Assembly: GCA_049644305.1 (NCBI GenBank)
Contig: JBARRQ010000186.1
Span: 1 to 12,199, forward strand
Source of the DNA: AC-32 sp049644305
GTDB lineage: Bacteria; Actinomycetota; Thermoleophilia; Gaiellales; Gaiellaceae
Length of the DNA: 12,199 bases
Direction of reading: 5' to 3'
Part shown: one piece after another, positions 1-7,665 of the stretch
Layout: every line of letters starts with the position of its first letter
Numbering within the stretch: the stretch's first letter is position 1
Translations under genes and position numbers: made by a program
The notes under the pieces: generated by a model
Database searches by the model: none
What the model was told of the DNA's origin: nothing
The model's input: only the letters and a program-made list of their open reading frames with translations

Positions 1-2547
1 CTGCTCACAGGGTCTCACGCTCGCAGGCTTGTCGCGCACCCGGCGATCGGCACATTGCTCGCGGGCGCGCTCACAGTGGCCGTGGTCTGCGTTCTCGTGG
101 GCGGGAATGTGCTTCTGCACCCGGGACGGTCGGCGGTCGGCTTCAACCCGGCGTCCGACTTCCAGATCATGACCTGGTCGCTCGAATGGTGGCCCTGGGC
201 GATCGGCCGCGGCGTCGACCCGCTCCACACGCACCTGCTCTGGCCCCCGGGCGGATTCCCGACGCTCTGGATGACGACGATCCCGGCGCCGGCATTCTTC
301 GCTCTACCGCTGACCGTTACGGCGGGGCCGCTCGTGGCCTACAACGTCCTGATGCTGCTCGCGCCCGGCCTCGCGGCAGCTGCGGCGTTCCTGCTTTGCC
401 GCGAGCTGAATGGCCGTTTCTTCGCATCGCTCGTCGGCGGCCTCCTGTTCGGCCTGTCGCCCTACATGCTCGGCCACACGCTCTCGCAGCACCTCGACCT
501 GACCTTCGTCTTCCCACTGCCCCTGCTCGTCCTGCTGCTGGTGCGCCTCGTGCGCGGGCGGACCAGCGGGCGCCGGTTCGTCGCCGGCTTCGTCGTCCTC
601 CTGCTCCTGCTGCTCGGCTCCTCCTTCGAGCTCTTCCTCGACTTCACGCTCCTCCTCGGGATCGGAATCGTGCTCGCAGCCGCCGCGGGACCGTGGCCGC
701 GGCGGCTGATGGTGCGCGCAGCGGGGTTAGTCGCCTTGGCGTACGCGCTCTGCGCCCCCGTTCTCGCCGGAATCGCATTCGTCGCGCTGACGAGCCCGCA
801 CGGGCCGCTCACGCACGTGCCGAGCGGCTTCGCGATCGACGTGCTCAACGTCGTCGTGCCGACGCCGACCCTGCTCCTGGGCTCGTTCCATTCGGCGCAG
901 GCGGCAACTGAGCACTTCGTCGGGAACGTCGGCGAGAGGGACGGGTATCTCGGGCTCCCGCTGCTTCTCGTCGTGGCTCTCGCGATTCGAGCCGAGTGGA
1001 GGCGCGGGGCATGGCTCGCAGGGGCGCTTCTCGTCGCGGCGCTCGTGCTGTCGCTCGGTCCCGTCCTGACCTTGGGTGGCCGCCCACTGGGTGGCGGCCT
1101 GGATTATTCGCAGCTACCCGTGTTGCGCGATGCCCTGCCGGCTCGGATGTCTCTCTTCACAGCCCTGGCGGCGACATGCCTCGCCTCACTGTGGCTTGCG
1201 CGCCTTCGAAGACCTGTCTCCGCGGTGGTCGTGGGCAGCTTGCTCGTCGTCTCGCTGCTGCCGAACTTCTGGGCGCCGACGGTGCTGGCGGGCTCATGGG
1301 GGAGCGTCTCCCGGAGCTTCCTCTGGGCGACGGCGCCCGTGCCGGCCGGATTCGTCAACGCGCCTGGTTGGGCCCGGCTCGTGAAGCCCCGTTCGACGGT
1401 CCTCGTCTTGCCCACAGGCGACAGGACCGCCGCCGGCTACTGGCAGGCCAAGGTCGACATGAGGTTCGCGCTCGCCGTTCCGGCGACCCCGTTCACGCCG
1501 CCTGCGATCGACACCGAGCCGGCCATTCGCGGGCTGGTCAACGACGACCTCCCACGGCTGGCGGGGCTTGCGCTCGGCTCGGCGCGCCTGCGCGCGTTCC
1601 TGCTCGGCCACCGAATTGGCTTGGTGGTCGTCACCCCGCGCGCGAGACGAACGTGGGGAGCCGTCGTCGCGCGCGCCACCGGCGCGCGGCCTGTGTATCT
1701 CCGAGGGGCTGCCGACTATCGGGTCTCACGCCGGCTTCGGCTGCTGCGCGCAACAGGTGATCTCGCAGTCGCGCTCGTCGCCCCGCGGCAGACCGCCCTC
1801 GCCTCGCATCGTCGCGGGGAGCCGGTGGCCATGGCCTGGTTGTTCTTCGACGGGCACCGCGCCCGCGTGCGCGTGCTCGCGCTCGGCGTACACGGCCGGC
1901 CGACCGCCGTGACCGTCTCGTCGCCGAGAGGAGACGCCGACTGGACGGCCGCGGCGGTCGACTCCGCCGGCCGGGCGGCGGCGGCGTTCACGGAGGCGCG
2001 ACCGCCTCGTGAGCTGTTGCGGATCGCGACGCGGAGCAACAGAGGCTGGCAGGTCGCGACGCTCGATTCCTCGCCGCAGCCGATCTGGTCTCCGCAGGTC
2101 GGAATCGCGCGAGACGGCACCACGTTCGCTGCCTGGATCGACGAGGCGGACCCGACACGGACTGTCCGCGTTTCCGTCCTACCGCCGCACGGAACGTGGG
2201 GCCGGCCTGTCACGCTGGAGAACGCGGACGGACTCGGATCCGTCGCGCTCCGCACCGCTCGAGACAGTGGGGTTCTGGCGTGGACAGACGGCGTCGCGGG
2301 AGAGTCGCGTGTGCGAGTTGCGACGTATTGGCACGGCGTCTGGAGCCGCCCGATGACGGTTGCGAGCGTGGTCGAGCCCCTCGTCCTGGCCCGCGTCACC
2401 CTGGTCGGACGGAACGCAGACGCCGTGACTTGGCGGCTCGAGAATCCGGACCTACGACGCGTCTCCTGTTTCGAGGCCGTCCGCGTCGGACAGCGTTGGA
2501 AGCCGGCGAGGCGCGTCCAGCCGTTAGCTTGCCGCCTCCGCCGATGA
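1..2547 (+). CDS. GT-C-like polytopic membrane protein with C-terminal beta-propeller-like domain (5' partial)
   Basis: The frame is open to the first base, so the true start lies upstream; 848 residues are visible. Residues about 20-425 hold roughly 10-12 hydrophobic helices. The first extracytoplasmic loop carries SDFQIM (Asp53) followed by a Trp-rich stretch and WPPGG. An acidic residue after helix 1 is the usual position of the GT-C catalytic Asp, so a lipid-linked-sugar glycosyltransferase role is plausible but not shown. From about residue 605 to the end the helices stop, and at least four units of about 45-50 residues follow the pattern small-AW-x(5-10)-RVRV-x-G-x-W-x-x-P-x-T, like blades of a BNR or sialidase-type propeller. 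Joining these two halves is uncommon in my experience. The next gene begins 25 bases downstream on the same strand, which suggests an operon. Family assignment is moderate; substrate is unknown. Confidence 0.8.
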   Translation: MLTGSHARRLVAHPAIGTLLAGALTVAVVCVLVGGNVLLHPGRSAVGFNPASDFQIMTWSLEWWPWAIGRGVDPLHTHLLWPPGGFPTLWMTTIPAPAFFALPLTVTAGPLVAYNVLMLLAPGLAAAAAFLLCRELNGRFFASLVGGLLFGLSPYMLGHTLSQHLDLTFVFPLPLLVLLLVRLVRGRTSGRRFVAGFVVLLLLLLGSSFELFLDFTLLLGIGIVLAAAAGPWPRRLMVRAAGLVALAYALCAPVLAGIAFVALTSPHGPLTHVPSGFAIDVLNVVVPTPTLLLGSFHSAQAATEHFVGNVGERDGYLGLPLLLVVALAIRAEWRRGAWLAGALLVAALVLSLGPVLTLGGRPLGGGLDYSQLPVLRDALPARMSLFTALAATCLASLWLARLRRPVSAVVVGSLLVVSLLPNFWAPTVLAGSWGSVSRSFLWATAPVPAGFVNAPGWARLVKPRSTVLVLPTGDRTAAGYWQAKVDMRFALAVPATPFTPPAIDTEPAIRGLVNDDLPRLAGLALGSARLRAFLLGHRIGLVVVTPRARRTWGAVVARATGARPVYLRGAADYRVSRRLRLLRATGDLAVALVAPRQTALASHRRGEPVAMAWLFFDGHRARVRVLALGVHGRPTAVTVSSPRGDADWTAAAVDSAGRAAAAFTEARPPRELLRIATRSNRGWQVATLDSSPQPIWSPQVGIARDGTTFAAWIDEADPTRTVRVSVLPPHGTWGRPVTLENADGLGSVALRTARDSGVLAWTDGVAGESRVRVATYWHGVWSRPMTVASVVEPLVLARVTLVGRNADAVTWRLENPDLRRVSCFEAVRVGQRWKPARRVQPLACRLRR

Positions 2548-2572
2548 CTTCGGGGCGAGAGGCCAATTCCGA

Positions 2573-4606
2573 ATGACCGAGACCACGACCGCTGGCGCGT
2601 CGTCCGCAGGTCGTCTCCGCCTCTTCTTGCTCAGCTTCACCATGCTCTTCGTCGAGCTCGCCTTGATCCGCTGGACGGGAGCGAACAACGTCTACCTCGC
2701 CTATCTGACGAACTTCGTGCTCCTCGCGAGCTTCCTCGGGATCGGGCTCGGATTCCTGCGTGCAAGCAAGGGGCCGGAGCTCTTCCAGCTCACACCGGTC
2801 GCGCTCGCGCTGCTGGTTACCTTCGTGCTCGCCTTCCCGGTCTCGTTCATCCAGCTCTCGGGGCCGAACCCGCTACGCGGCGCGGGTGGAACGAGAGCGC
2901 TCCCGATGTGGCTCAGCGCTTCGCTGGTCTTTGTGCTTGCGGGCTGTGTGATGGCATGTATCGGCCACGGCGTCGCGCGAACCTTCGTCCGCTTTCGGCC
3001 GCTCGAGGCGTACCGCCTGGATATCCTCGGCAGCATCGCCGGGATCGTCGTCTTCTCGGCGCTCTCGTTCCTCCATCTGCCGCCGATCGCTTGGGGCGCA
3101 ATCGTGGCAGTCGTCGTCGCGGCGCTGTTGGGAGGCTGGCTGCGCTGGTGGCAGACGGCCTGTCTGGCTGTGGTCGTGGTCGCCTTGACCGTCGAGTCGC
3201 TCGCCCACAACGACCACTGGTCCCCGTACTACAAGGTCACTGCCGTTCACATCGCCGGCACCACGATCGTCGCAGGGGGCCGCACACACGGAACGATCAA
3301 CGTCTCGGCGAACGGCATCCCGCACCAGACCGCGTACCCGATCCAAACGCTCAAGCGGATCGAGCCCTTCTACTTCTTTCCGTACAGGCACCTGGATCAC
3401 CGAGCTCTGCGCGACGTGCTCATCGTTGGTGCCGGGACGGGCAACGACGTGGCGGTCGCTCTCGCCCACGGCGCCAGGCAGGTCGACGCGGTCGAGATCG
3501 ATCCTGTGATTCAGGCCCTCGGCCGCCGCTGGCACCCGAACCGCCCGTACCAGGACCCGCGGGTCACCGTTCACATCGACGACGGTCGCGCGTACGTGCA
3601 GAACACGACCAAGCGCTACGACCTGATCCTCTTCGCGCTACCCGACTCGCTTACGCTGCTCGCCGGGCAGGGCAACCTCCGTCTCGAGAACTACCTGTTC
3701 ACGATCGAGTCGATGCGCCGCGTGCGGAGCCTCCTGAAACCGGGCGGGACCTTCGCGATGTACAACTACTACGAGCCGTTCCTGCTCAACCGCTACGCCG
3801 GCACGCTGAAGACTGTGTACGGGAGCGCACCGTGCGTCGAGGTCGGCGCCGCGCTCGCCAACCGTCGTCAGGCAGTGATCACCGCCGGTGCGGGAGCGAC
3901 CCGCAGCTGTCGCACGCGCTGGCACGGGCAGCATCTTCAGGCGCCTACGGACGACCATCCCTTCCCGTATCTGCAAACCCGCACGATCCCGAACCTGTAT
4001 CTCAAGACGCTCGGGCTGATGTTCGCCGCGTCACTGCTTCTCGTCCGGATCGGCGGGGCGTCCTTCCGCGGCATGGCGCGCTACGGCGACCTCTTCTTCA
4101 TGGGGAGCGCCTTCCTGCTCCTGGAGACGAAGAACATCGTCCAGTTCGCGCTGCTCTTCGGGACGACGTGGTTCGTGAACGCCCTCGTGTTCGCCGGGGT
4201 GCTCCTGAGCGTCTACGCCGCGATCGAGACGGCGCGGCACCTCAGGCTTCCACGCTCTTCGTGGCTCTATCTCGGCCTGCTCGCGGCGCTCGCAGTCGCC
4301 TGGCTGGTGCCCCAGGAGAGCCTCCTGGCTCTGTCTCCCGTGCCCCGGTTCGTTGCTGCCGTGGCGGTGGCATTTGCTCCGATCTTCCTCGCCAACCTGG
4401 TCTTCGCCCAACGTTTCCGCGAGGCGGACTCCTCGGCGACCGCGTTCGGGGCGAATCTGCTCGGGGCGATGGTCGGAGGAATGCTCGAATACGTGGCTCT
4501 GATCACCGGGTACCGGTTTCTCCTGGTGGTCGTCGCCGCGCTGTACGGGTTCGCGTTCCTCCTCTGGGGCGGACGACAGCGAGTCGCGGCCGCCGAGTCG
4601 CGCTAG
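2573..4606 (+). CDS. Membrane-embedded spermidine-synthase-like protein (fused TM / SAM-methyltransferase-fold)
   Basis: This protein has 677 residues. The ATG is preceded by GAGAGG with a 10-base spacer. The N-terminal ~215 residues form about six hydrophobic helices, including the FVELALIRW motif usual for fused spermidine-synthase-like proteins. A Rossmann domain follows: motif I VGAGTGND at residues 285-292, the acidic end of strand 2 in AVEIDP near 307, and DDGRAYV near 338. Helices return from about 468 to the C-terminus. Where true aminopropyltransferases have an Asp-containing DST/DSSDP-type motif, this one has FALPDSLTLLAGQGNLRLENY, typical of the large membrane-fused group. Polyamine synthesis therefore should not be assumed. 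It lies just downstream of the GT-C-like gene, so the two may serve one envelope process. Product family is confident; reaction is unknown. Confidence 0.85.
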   Translation: MTETTTAGASSAGRLRLFLLSFTMLFVELALIRWTGANNVYLAYLTNFVLLASFLGIGLGFLRASKGPELFQLTPVALALLVTFVLAFPVSFIQLSGPNPLRGAGGTRALPMWLSASLVFVLAGCVMACIGHGVARTFVRFRPLEAYRLDILGSIAGIVVFSALSFLHLPPIAWGAIVAVVVAALLGGWLRWWQTACLAVVVVALTVESLAHNDHWSPYYKVTAVHIAGTTIVAGGRTHGTINVSANGIPHQTAYPIQTLKRIEPFYFFPYRHLDHRALRDVLIVGAGTGNDVAVALAHGARQVDAVEIDPVIQALGRRWHPNRPYQDPRVTVHIDDGRAYVQNTTKRYDLILFALPDSLTLLAGQGNLRLENYLFTIESMRRVRSLLKPGGTFAMYNYYEPFLLNRYAGTLKTVYGSAPCVEVGAALANRRQAVITAGAGATRSCRTRWHGQHLQAPTDDHPFPYLQTRTIPNLYLKTLGLMFAASLLLVRIGGASFRGMARYGDLFFMGSAFLLLETKNIVQFALLFGTTWFVNALVFAGVLLSVYAAIETARHLRLPRSSWLYLGLLAALAVAWLVPQESLLALSPVPRFVAAVAVAFAPIFLANLVFAQRFREADSSATAFGANLLGAMVGGMLEYVALITGYRFLLVVVAALYGFAFLLWGGRQRVAAAESR

Positions 4607-4891
4607 TGGTCGAAATGCAGTTCTGACTGCAACTTTTACACCGACTTTACGCGTCGCTTAGAAACGCATGCGACCGTGGGGTGATGGCACTTGGCCGGAC
4701 ACCACTCCTTGCACATGTACGACGCACGTGGTGGCGCATCGTCGCTCGGCGAGCTTGGCGTCGACGGCAACTGCCAACCCTCTTGGTGGACGACGCGTTA
4801 TTGTCGGAGCTCCGGGGATTGGCAAACGCGCGTGAGGATCACACCTAGCCGATCCGGCTTCGGCAGTCGGCTCAGTGAGGCGAGCTCCCGC
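4607..4891. other. Intergenic spacer between convergent units
   Basis: This 285-base spacer separates the plus-strand pair from the minus-strand esterase group. It holds the hairpin at 4616-4637, an AT-richer patch (4632-4665) with a promoter-like TTTACA-N18-TAGAAA pair (4635-4640, 4659-4664), and a doubtful plus-strand ORF at 4681-4848. Close to the minus-strand stop there is a small inverted repeat, GCCGA/TCGGC near 4846-4863, with no T-run. No RNA gene was recognised. Confidence 0.5.
4616..4637 (+). terminator. Probable intrinsic terminator after the spermidine-synthase-like gene
   Basis: Six-base perfect arms TGCAGT / ACTGCA are separated by a TCTG loop and followed by ACTTTT. It lies 10 bases after the TAG stop of the upstream gene. 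The stem is short and the T-run is only four bases, so strength is probably modest. Confidence 0.5.
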
Positions 4892-5377
4892 TCAGCGACG
4901 GTTCGCGTTCAAGCGGATGAACGCCTGACCCGAGCGGCGCATCTGCAAGGTGCCGACAAGCGCTGTCGCGGTGCCGGCCAGCAGGGGCGCGAGGTAAACG
5001 GCGGGAACCGTCCAGGTTGCCCCGAACGCGGACACAAGCGACGCTTGCCGCACGATGTGCAGCGAGGTCGTCGTCGCCACGATCTGGACGAGCCAGACGC
5101 CGCACGCAAACGCGACCACGCGACGCCCCTGCGTGAAGACCGCGATGGACGACGCAGCGGCCACCCAGACGGCGGCGAAGATCGGCAACGGGATCTCCGA
5201 GCGTCCAGAGAGCTCGTCGAGGGGAAGCGCGTCTCTCAGCCACATGTCTGCGAAGTCGGTCACGTGAGGGTGAACGAGATAGAGCAGCCCGGTGGCGGTC
5301 GCGGCGCAGACGAGGGCTTGCGCGAGTGTTGGCGCAAGGCTCGAGGCGAATGAGCCGACGCGATCGCTCCTAGCCAC
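4892..5377 (-). CDS. Small four-helix membrane protein, translationally coupled to esterase
   Basis: I do not recognise the family. The frame can be extended upstream to 5458, but GTG at 5377 is the better start: GGAGG (5383-5387) sits five bases before it and the codons upstream read as low-complexity basic sequence. From that start there are 161 residues with four hydrophobic segments at about 13-33, 65-83, 90-112 and 122-143, short loops, and a basic C-terminal tail ending NANRR. The GTG overlaps the last 8 bases of the esterase gene upstream (stop at 5370), so translation is probably coupled and the product may act with the esterase in the membrane. There are no catalytic or metal-binding motifs that I can see. 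Confidence 0.7.
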   Translation of the reverse strand: MARSDRVGSFASSLAPTLAQALVCAATATGLLYLVHPHVTDFADMWLRDALPLDELSGRSEIPLPIFAAVWVAAASSIAVFTQGRRVVAFACGVWLVQIVATTTSLHIVRQASLVSAFGATWTVPAVYLAPLLAGTATALVGTLQMRRSGQAFIRLNANRR

Positions 5378-6311
5378 GTGTGCCTCCGTAGAGCGCACGC
5401 TCGGCGGCGAGGATCGCCGCCTCGGCCTCGCCGCGCCAGAGCCTCCAATCGTGACCACCGCCGAGCACGAGGAAGCGGTGCCGCACCCCGAAGCGCGTCA
5501 AGAGGGCGGCGAAGGCGTCGTTCTGCGGCCGCAGCGGGTCGTGCTTCCCGGAGTAGAACCAGATGAATGTGTGCGCGCGGCGGAGCTCCCGCGCGACGCG
5601 AGGCAATTGTTCCAGCGGGCTGTTGTAGGCAAGCAGCGAGCGGTCGTGGCCGAAGATCGAGCGCACGTTTTGGGCCCGTTCGTAGCCCGACCAGCTCTCG
5701 AGGACCCGGAACTCGCCGGGGTGGTGAAGGCCGATGTTCAACGCCCCGTAGCCTCCCTCGGAGAGTCCGGCGATCGCTCGCGCCGCTCCGCGGCGGATCG
5801 TGCGGTAGCGTGCGTCGATCGCGTGCACGAGGTCGCGCGCGACGAAGGTTTCCCAGCCGTCGCCGGAGCCCACCCCGTCCGCCCACTCTTTGTCGGTGAA
5901 CAGCCCGGTCGAGCCGGATGGCATCACGACGATCAGCGGCCGCGCGCGCCCACGGGCCACGAGCTCGTCCTCGATGATTCCGGCCCTGACGATGCGTAGG
6001 AATGCCTCCGGCAGCCCTGGGACGCCGTGGAGGAGGTAGAGAACGGGGTATCGCCGCATCGGCTCGGCGCGGTAGCGGGGCGGGAGGTAGACGTCGATCT
6101 TCTGCGCGCGGCCGGCGAGCGCGCCGCTCCTGACCCGGATCACCTCGGTGTACCCCTTCTGCTTCACATAGGCGGGCTCGCGCGGCGCCGGGTAGCCCCT
6201 GTAGAGCCAGAAGTTATCGAGATAGCGGACGAGGCCGACGACTCCGAGTGCGCAGAGCCCGGCCGCGATCAGCTGAAGCAAGCGAAGGCGCAACAGCGAA
6301 AGCGCCATCAC
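5370..6311 (-). CDS. Membrane-anchored putative esterase (esterase D / antigen-85-like alpha/beta hydrolase)
   Basis: 313 residues from GTG 6311; ATG at 6308 directly follows and would give 312. An N-terminal hydrophobic helix (about 5-29) without a clear signal-peptidase site suggests an anchored, outward-facing enzyme. The hydrolase fold is clear: strand-loop YPVLYLLHGVPG (88-99), which usually forms the oxyanion region, nucleophile elbow GLSEGG with Ser184, Asp258 in SGKHDP and His287 in GGGHDW. These form a complete triad of the PF00756 type. Members hydrolyse ester or acyl bonds; some transfer mycolates, but nothing here shows that activity. It is a paralogue of the neighbouring gene at 6411-7286, lying 99 bases after that gene's stop, and it overlaps the following membrane-protein gene by 8 bases. 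Confidence 0.9.
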   Translation of the reverse strand: MMALSLLRLRLLQLIAAGLCALGVVGLVRYLDNFWLYRGYPAPREPAYVKQKGYTEVIRVRSGALAGRAQKIDVYLPPRYRAEPMRRYPVLYLLHGVPGLPEAFLRIVRAGIIEDELVARGRARPLIVVMPSGSTGLFTDKEWADGVGSGDGWETFVARDLVHAIDARYRTIRRGAARAIAGLSEGGYGALNIGLHHPGEFRVLESWSGYERAQNVRSIFGHDRSLLAYNSPLEQLPRVARELRRAHTFIWFYSGKHDPLRPQNDAFAALLTRFGVRHRFLVLGGGHDWRLWRGEAEAAILAAERALYGGTRG

Positions 6312-6316
6312 CCACT

Positions 6317-6322
6317 AGGGTA
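6317..6322 (-). promoter_or_regulatory. Possible -10 box of a leaderless transcript for the 5370-6311 esterase
   Basis: On the minus strand TACCCT fits TANNNT and lies 5 bases before the GTG and 8 before the ATG. No convincing Shine-Dalgarno is present, so a leaderless start is plausible. No clear -35 was found. Confidence 0.3.
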
Positions 6323-6410
6323 GCGCGGCGGAGCCAACCCAGTCGGTGCCGCTACTCGGGCGTCATCATCCGCAGCGCTCGCCTGGCGGACATGGGTCGC
6401 AAGCTTCTTA

Positions 6411-7286
6411 CTAGGTCGACCGGATCGCGTAACGGAGCGCCGCCGGAAGTTGCTCGCGCCAAAAGCGGCCGTCGTGACGGCCAGGGCCGAGCCAGAGCTG
6501 GTGCGGGACCCGAACCGACGCGAGCTCACGGGCGAAAGCCTCCGTCGCCAGCGCCGTCAAGCGGTCGCTCCTTCCACACGAGAGGAAGATGCGGATTCCC
6601 AGCCGCCGGACGAGGAGCGCCTCGCGGCGTAGGAGCAACGACGGGTCGTGCGCACTGAGCTGCGCCGCATCGGCTTGCGCCAGCGAGCCGTCGCGCGGCG
6701 CCGTGAACGTGCCGCTCCACGCTTCGAGCGTGCCGAACAGCCGGGGATGCCTGAGGCCGATGTCGACCGCGCCGTACCCGCCGGCGGACAGGCCGCCGAC
6801 GACGCGGTCTCTTGCATGCGGAATCGTCGGCAGATGGGCGTCTGTCCACGGGACGACCTGGCGGACGAGGTAGTCCTCCCAGACCCCCGTCCACTCGCCG
6901 TTGAAGCGCGCCGTCAACCCGGCGGGCGGAATCACGGCGATGAACGGTGCAAGGTGGCCCGCGCTGATCATCTCGTCGGCGCGCTGGGACAGCATGGTCA
7001 CGTACCCGTACGGGGACCCCGGGAAGCCGTGCAGCAGGTAGACGACCGGGTACCGCTGGTCCAGGGAGAACTGCGGCGGCACGTAGACAACGGTCGGCCG
7101 CGACGTTCCCCGCACCTCCGGGTTCGGAATCACGCCCTGCCAAACCGTTCCTCCGTCGGGCCCACTAGCGAACTGGGAAAACCCGGCCGTCAGTGTCGGA
7201 GGAGGCGAGCCGGTGCTTCCCGCGTTTCCGGCCAGGAGGAGGGCGAGCCCGAGGCCCGCTATCAACGTAAATACGCGACCCTCCAT
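6411..7286 (-). CDS. Secreted putative esterase (esterase D / antigen-85-like alpha/beta hydrolase)
   Basis: ATG 7286 gives 291 residues. The frame runs back to 7496, but those 70 extra codons read antisense through a tRNA remnant and are non-coding. The start chosen puts a signal peptide at the N-terminus: MEGR, a hydrophobic core at 5-20, then small residues with a likely cleavage near NAGS. There is no lipobox Cys. The fold markers are VVYLLHGFPG (81-90), nucleophile elbow GLSAGG with Ser167, Asp241 in CGRSDR and His271 in GPGRHD, so the triad is complete. Spacing between the three residues is close to that of the paralogue downstream, which suggests an old tandem duplication. It is likely an exported carboxylesterase or acyl hydrolase; the substrate cannot be told. 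There is no strong ribosome-binding site; CACAAT six bases before the ATG may be a -10 box. Confidence 0.88.
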   Translation of the reverse strand: MEGRVFTLIAGLGLALLLAGNAGSTGSPPPTLTAGFSQFASGPDGGTVWQGVIPNPEVRGTSRPTVVYVPPQFSLDQRYPVVYLLHGFPGSPYGYVTMLSQRADEMISAGHLAPFIAVIPPAGLTARFNGEWTGVWEDYLVRQVVPWTDAHLPTIPHARDRVVGGLSAGGYGAVDIGLRHPRLFGTLEAWSGTFTAPRDGSLAQADAAQLSAHDPSLLLRREALLVRRLGIRIFLSCGRSDRLTALATEAFARELASVRVPHQLWLGPGRHDGRFWREQLPAALRYAIRST

Positions 7287-7451
7287 GTTCGAATTGTGCT
7301 GATTCCAGCGGCTCCTGCGTCGGCTGAGCTGCTGTGGCGCCGGCGCGCGCAGCTTGAGTGCTCGCGTAGGCGCTGTTAGACGGGCACACTCGACCGACCT
7401 CACCTGGCGCAGGAATGGGGATCCTGGCCGAACGTGCCGCATCTCACCCTC

Positions 7452-7493
7452 CTGCAAAACCGGGGGTTGCAGGTTCGAGTCCTGCCGCCCCGT
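7452..7493 (+). pseudogene. 3' half of a tRNA-Cys(GCA) gene, 5' half missing
   Basis: Canonical tRNA numbering fits from position 32 to 73: anticodon loop CTGCAAA (7452-7458, anticodon GCA at 7454-7456), 3' anticodon arm ACCGG, five-base variable region GGGTT, T-arm GCAGG-TTCGAGT-CCTGC (7469-7485), acceptor strand CGCCCCG (7486-7492) and U73 as discriminator, which is the base expected for tRNA-Cys. Upstream the match ends at the anticodon loop: CCCTC pairs with only two of five bases of ACCGG, no D-arm is present, and no CGGGGCG-like 5' acceptor strand occurs in the preceding 150 bases. It cannot fold as a full tRNA. The break within the anticodon loop is where many tRNA-directed integrases cross over, so a recombination scar is possible. 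Confidence 0.6.
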
Positions 7494-7494
7494 C

Positions 7495-7541
7495 ACCCTC
7501 GAAAGTCCGCCCGCTTCGCGGGCATGACGACTTTCGAGGGT
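7495..7541 (+). terminator. Long hairpin, probable terminator of the former tRNA-Cys gene
   Basis: There is a perfect 13-bp outer stem, ACCCTCGAAAGTC (7495-7507) with GACTTTCGAGGGT (7529-7541), enclosing a second stem GCCCGC/GCGGGC (7509-7514, 7518-7523) with a TTC loop. TTCCTGTTT follows. It starts two bases after the tRNA discriminator, which is the expected place for a tRNA terminator. Being near-palindromic, it would also fold on the minus strand. Confidence 0.6.
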
Positions 7542-7665
7542 TTCCTGTTTCGATCAGAGCGTTCATGAGCCGCGCCCGCCAGGTCGGTCGCGGCGGCGAA
7601 CTGTTCGATTGCAAGACCTGACACCGGACTCTTCAGACCCCCTCGCACTAGCAAGACCGGCGCGG

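Larger units (their letters stand above)
7287..7665. other. Gene-free spacer holding a tRNA remnant and hairpin
   Basis: This 379-base stretch lies between two minus-strand genes. Bases 7287-7451 show no recognisable protein or RNA; open frames here are short and have no start signals. Bases 7452-7493 match the 3' half of a tRNA and 7495-7541 form a long hairpin. Bases 7542-7665 show nothing I recognise. Confidence 0.5.

Noticed and set aside
2551..2585. CGGGGCG before the second gene as the lost 5' acceptor strand of the tRNA-Cys
   Set aside because: The following bases make no D-arm or anticodon stem and include the start of a well-supported gene; it is a chance match.
2908..4626. 572-codon plus-strand frame overlapping the spermidine-synthase-like gene
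   Set aside because: It is the +1-type shadow of that gene: Arg/Pro-rich, with no recognisable domain.
4788..4835. Walker-A-like string (VGAPGIGK) in a plus-strand frame
   Set aside because: It lacks the Ser/Thr after Lys, is followed by a stop three codons later, and has no other P-loop features. Probably chance or an unidentifiable relic.
4691..5353. 220-codon plus-strand frame across the spacer and the four-helix gene
   Set aside because: It is hydrophilic low-complexity sequence antisense to a coupled gene with a good ribosome-binding site and four hydrophobic segments.
7287..7496. N-terminal extension of the secreted esterase to an upstream ATG
   Set aside because: The added residues (GRQDSNLQPP and onward) are an antisense reading of the tRNA remnant and spacer, and would bury the signal peptide.
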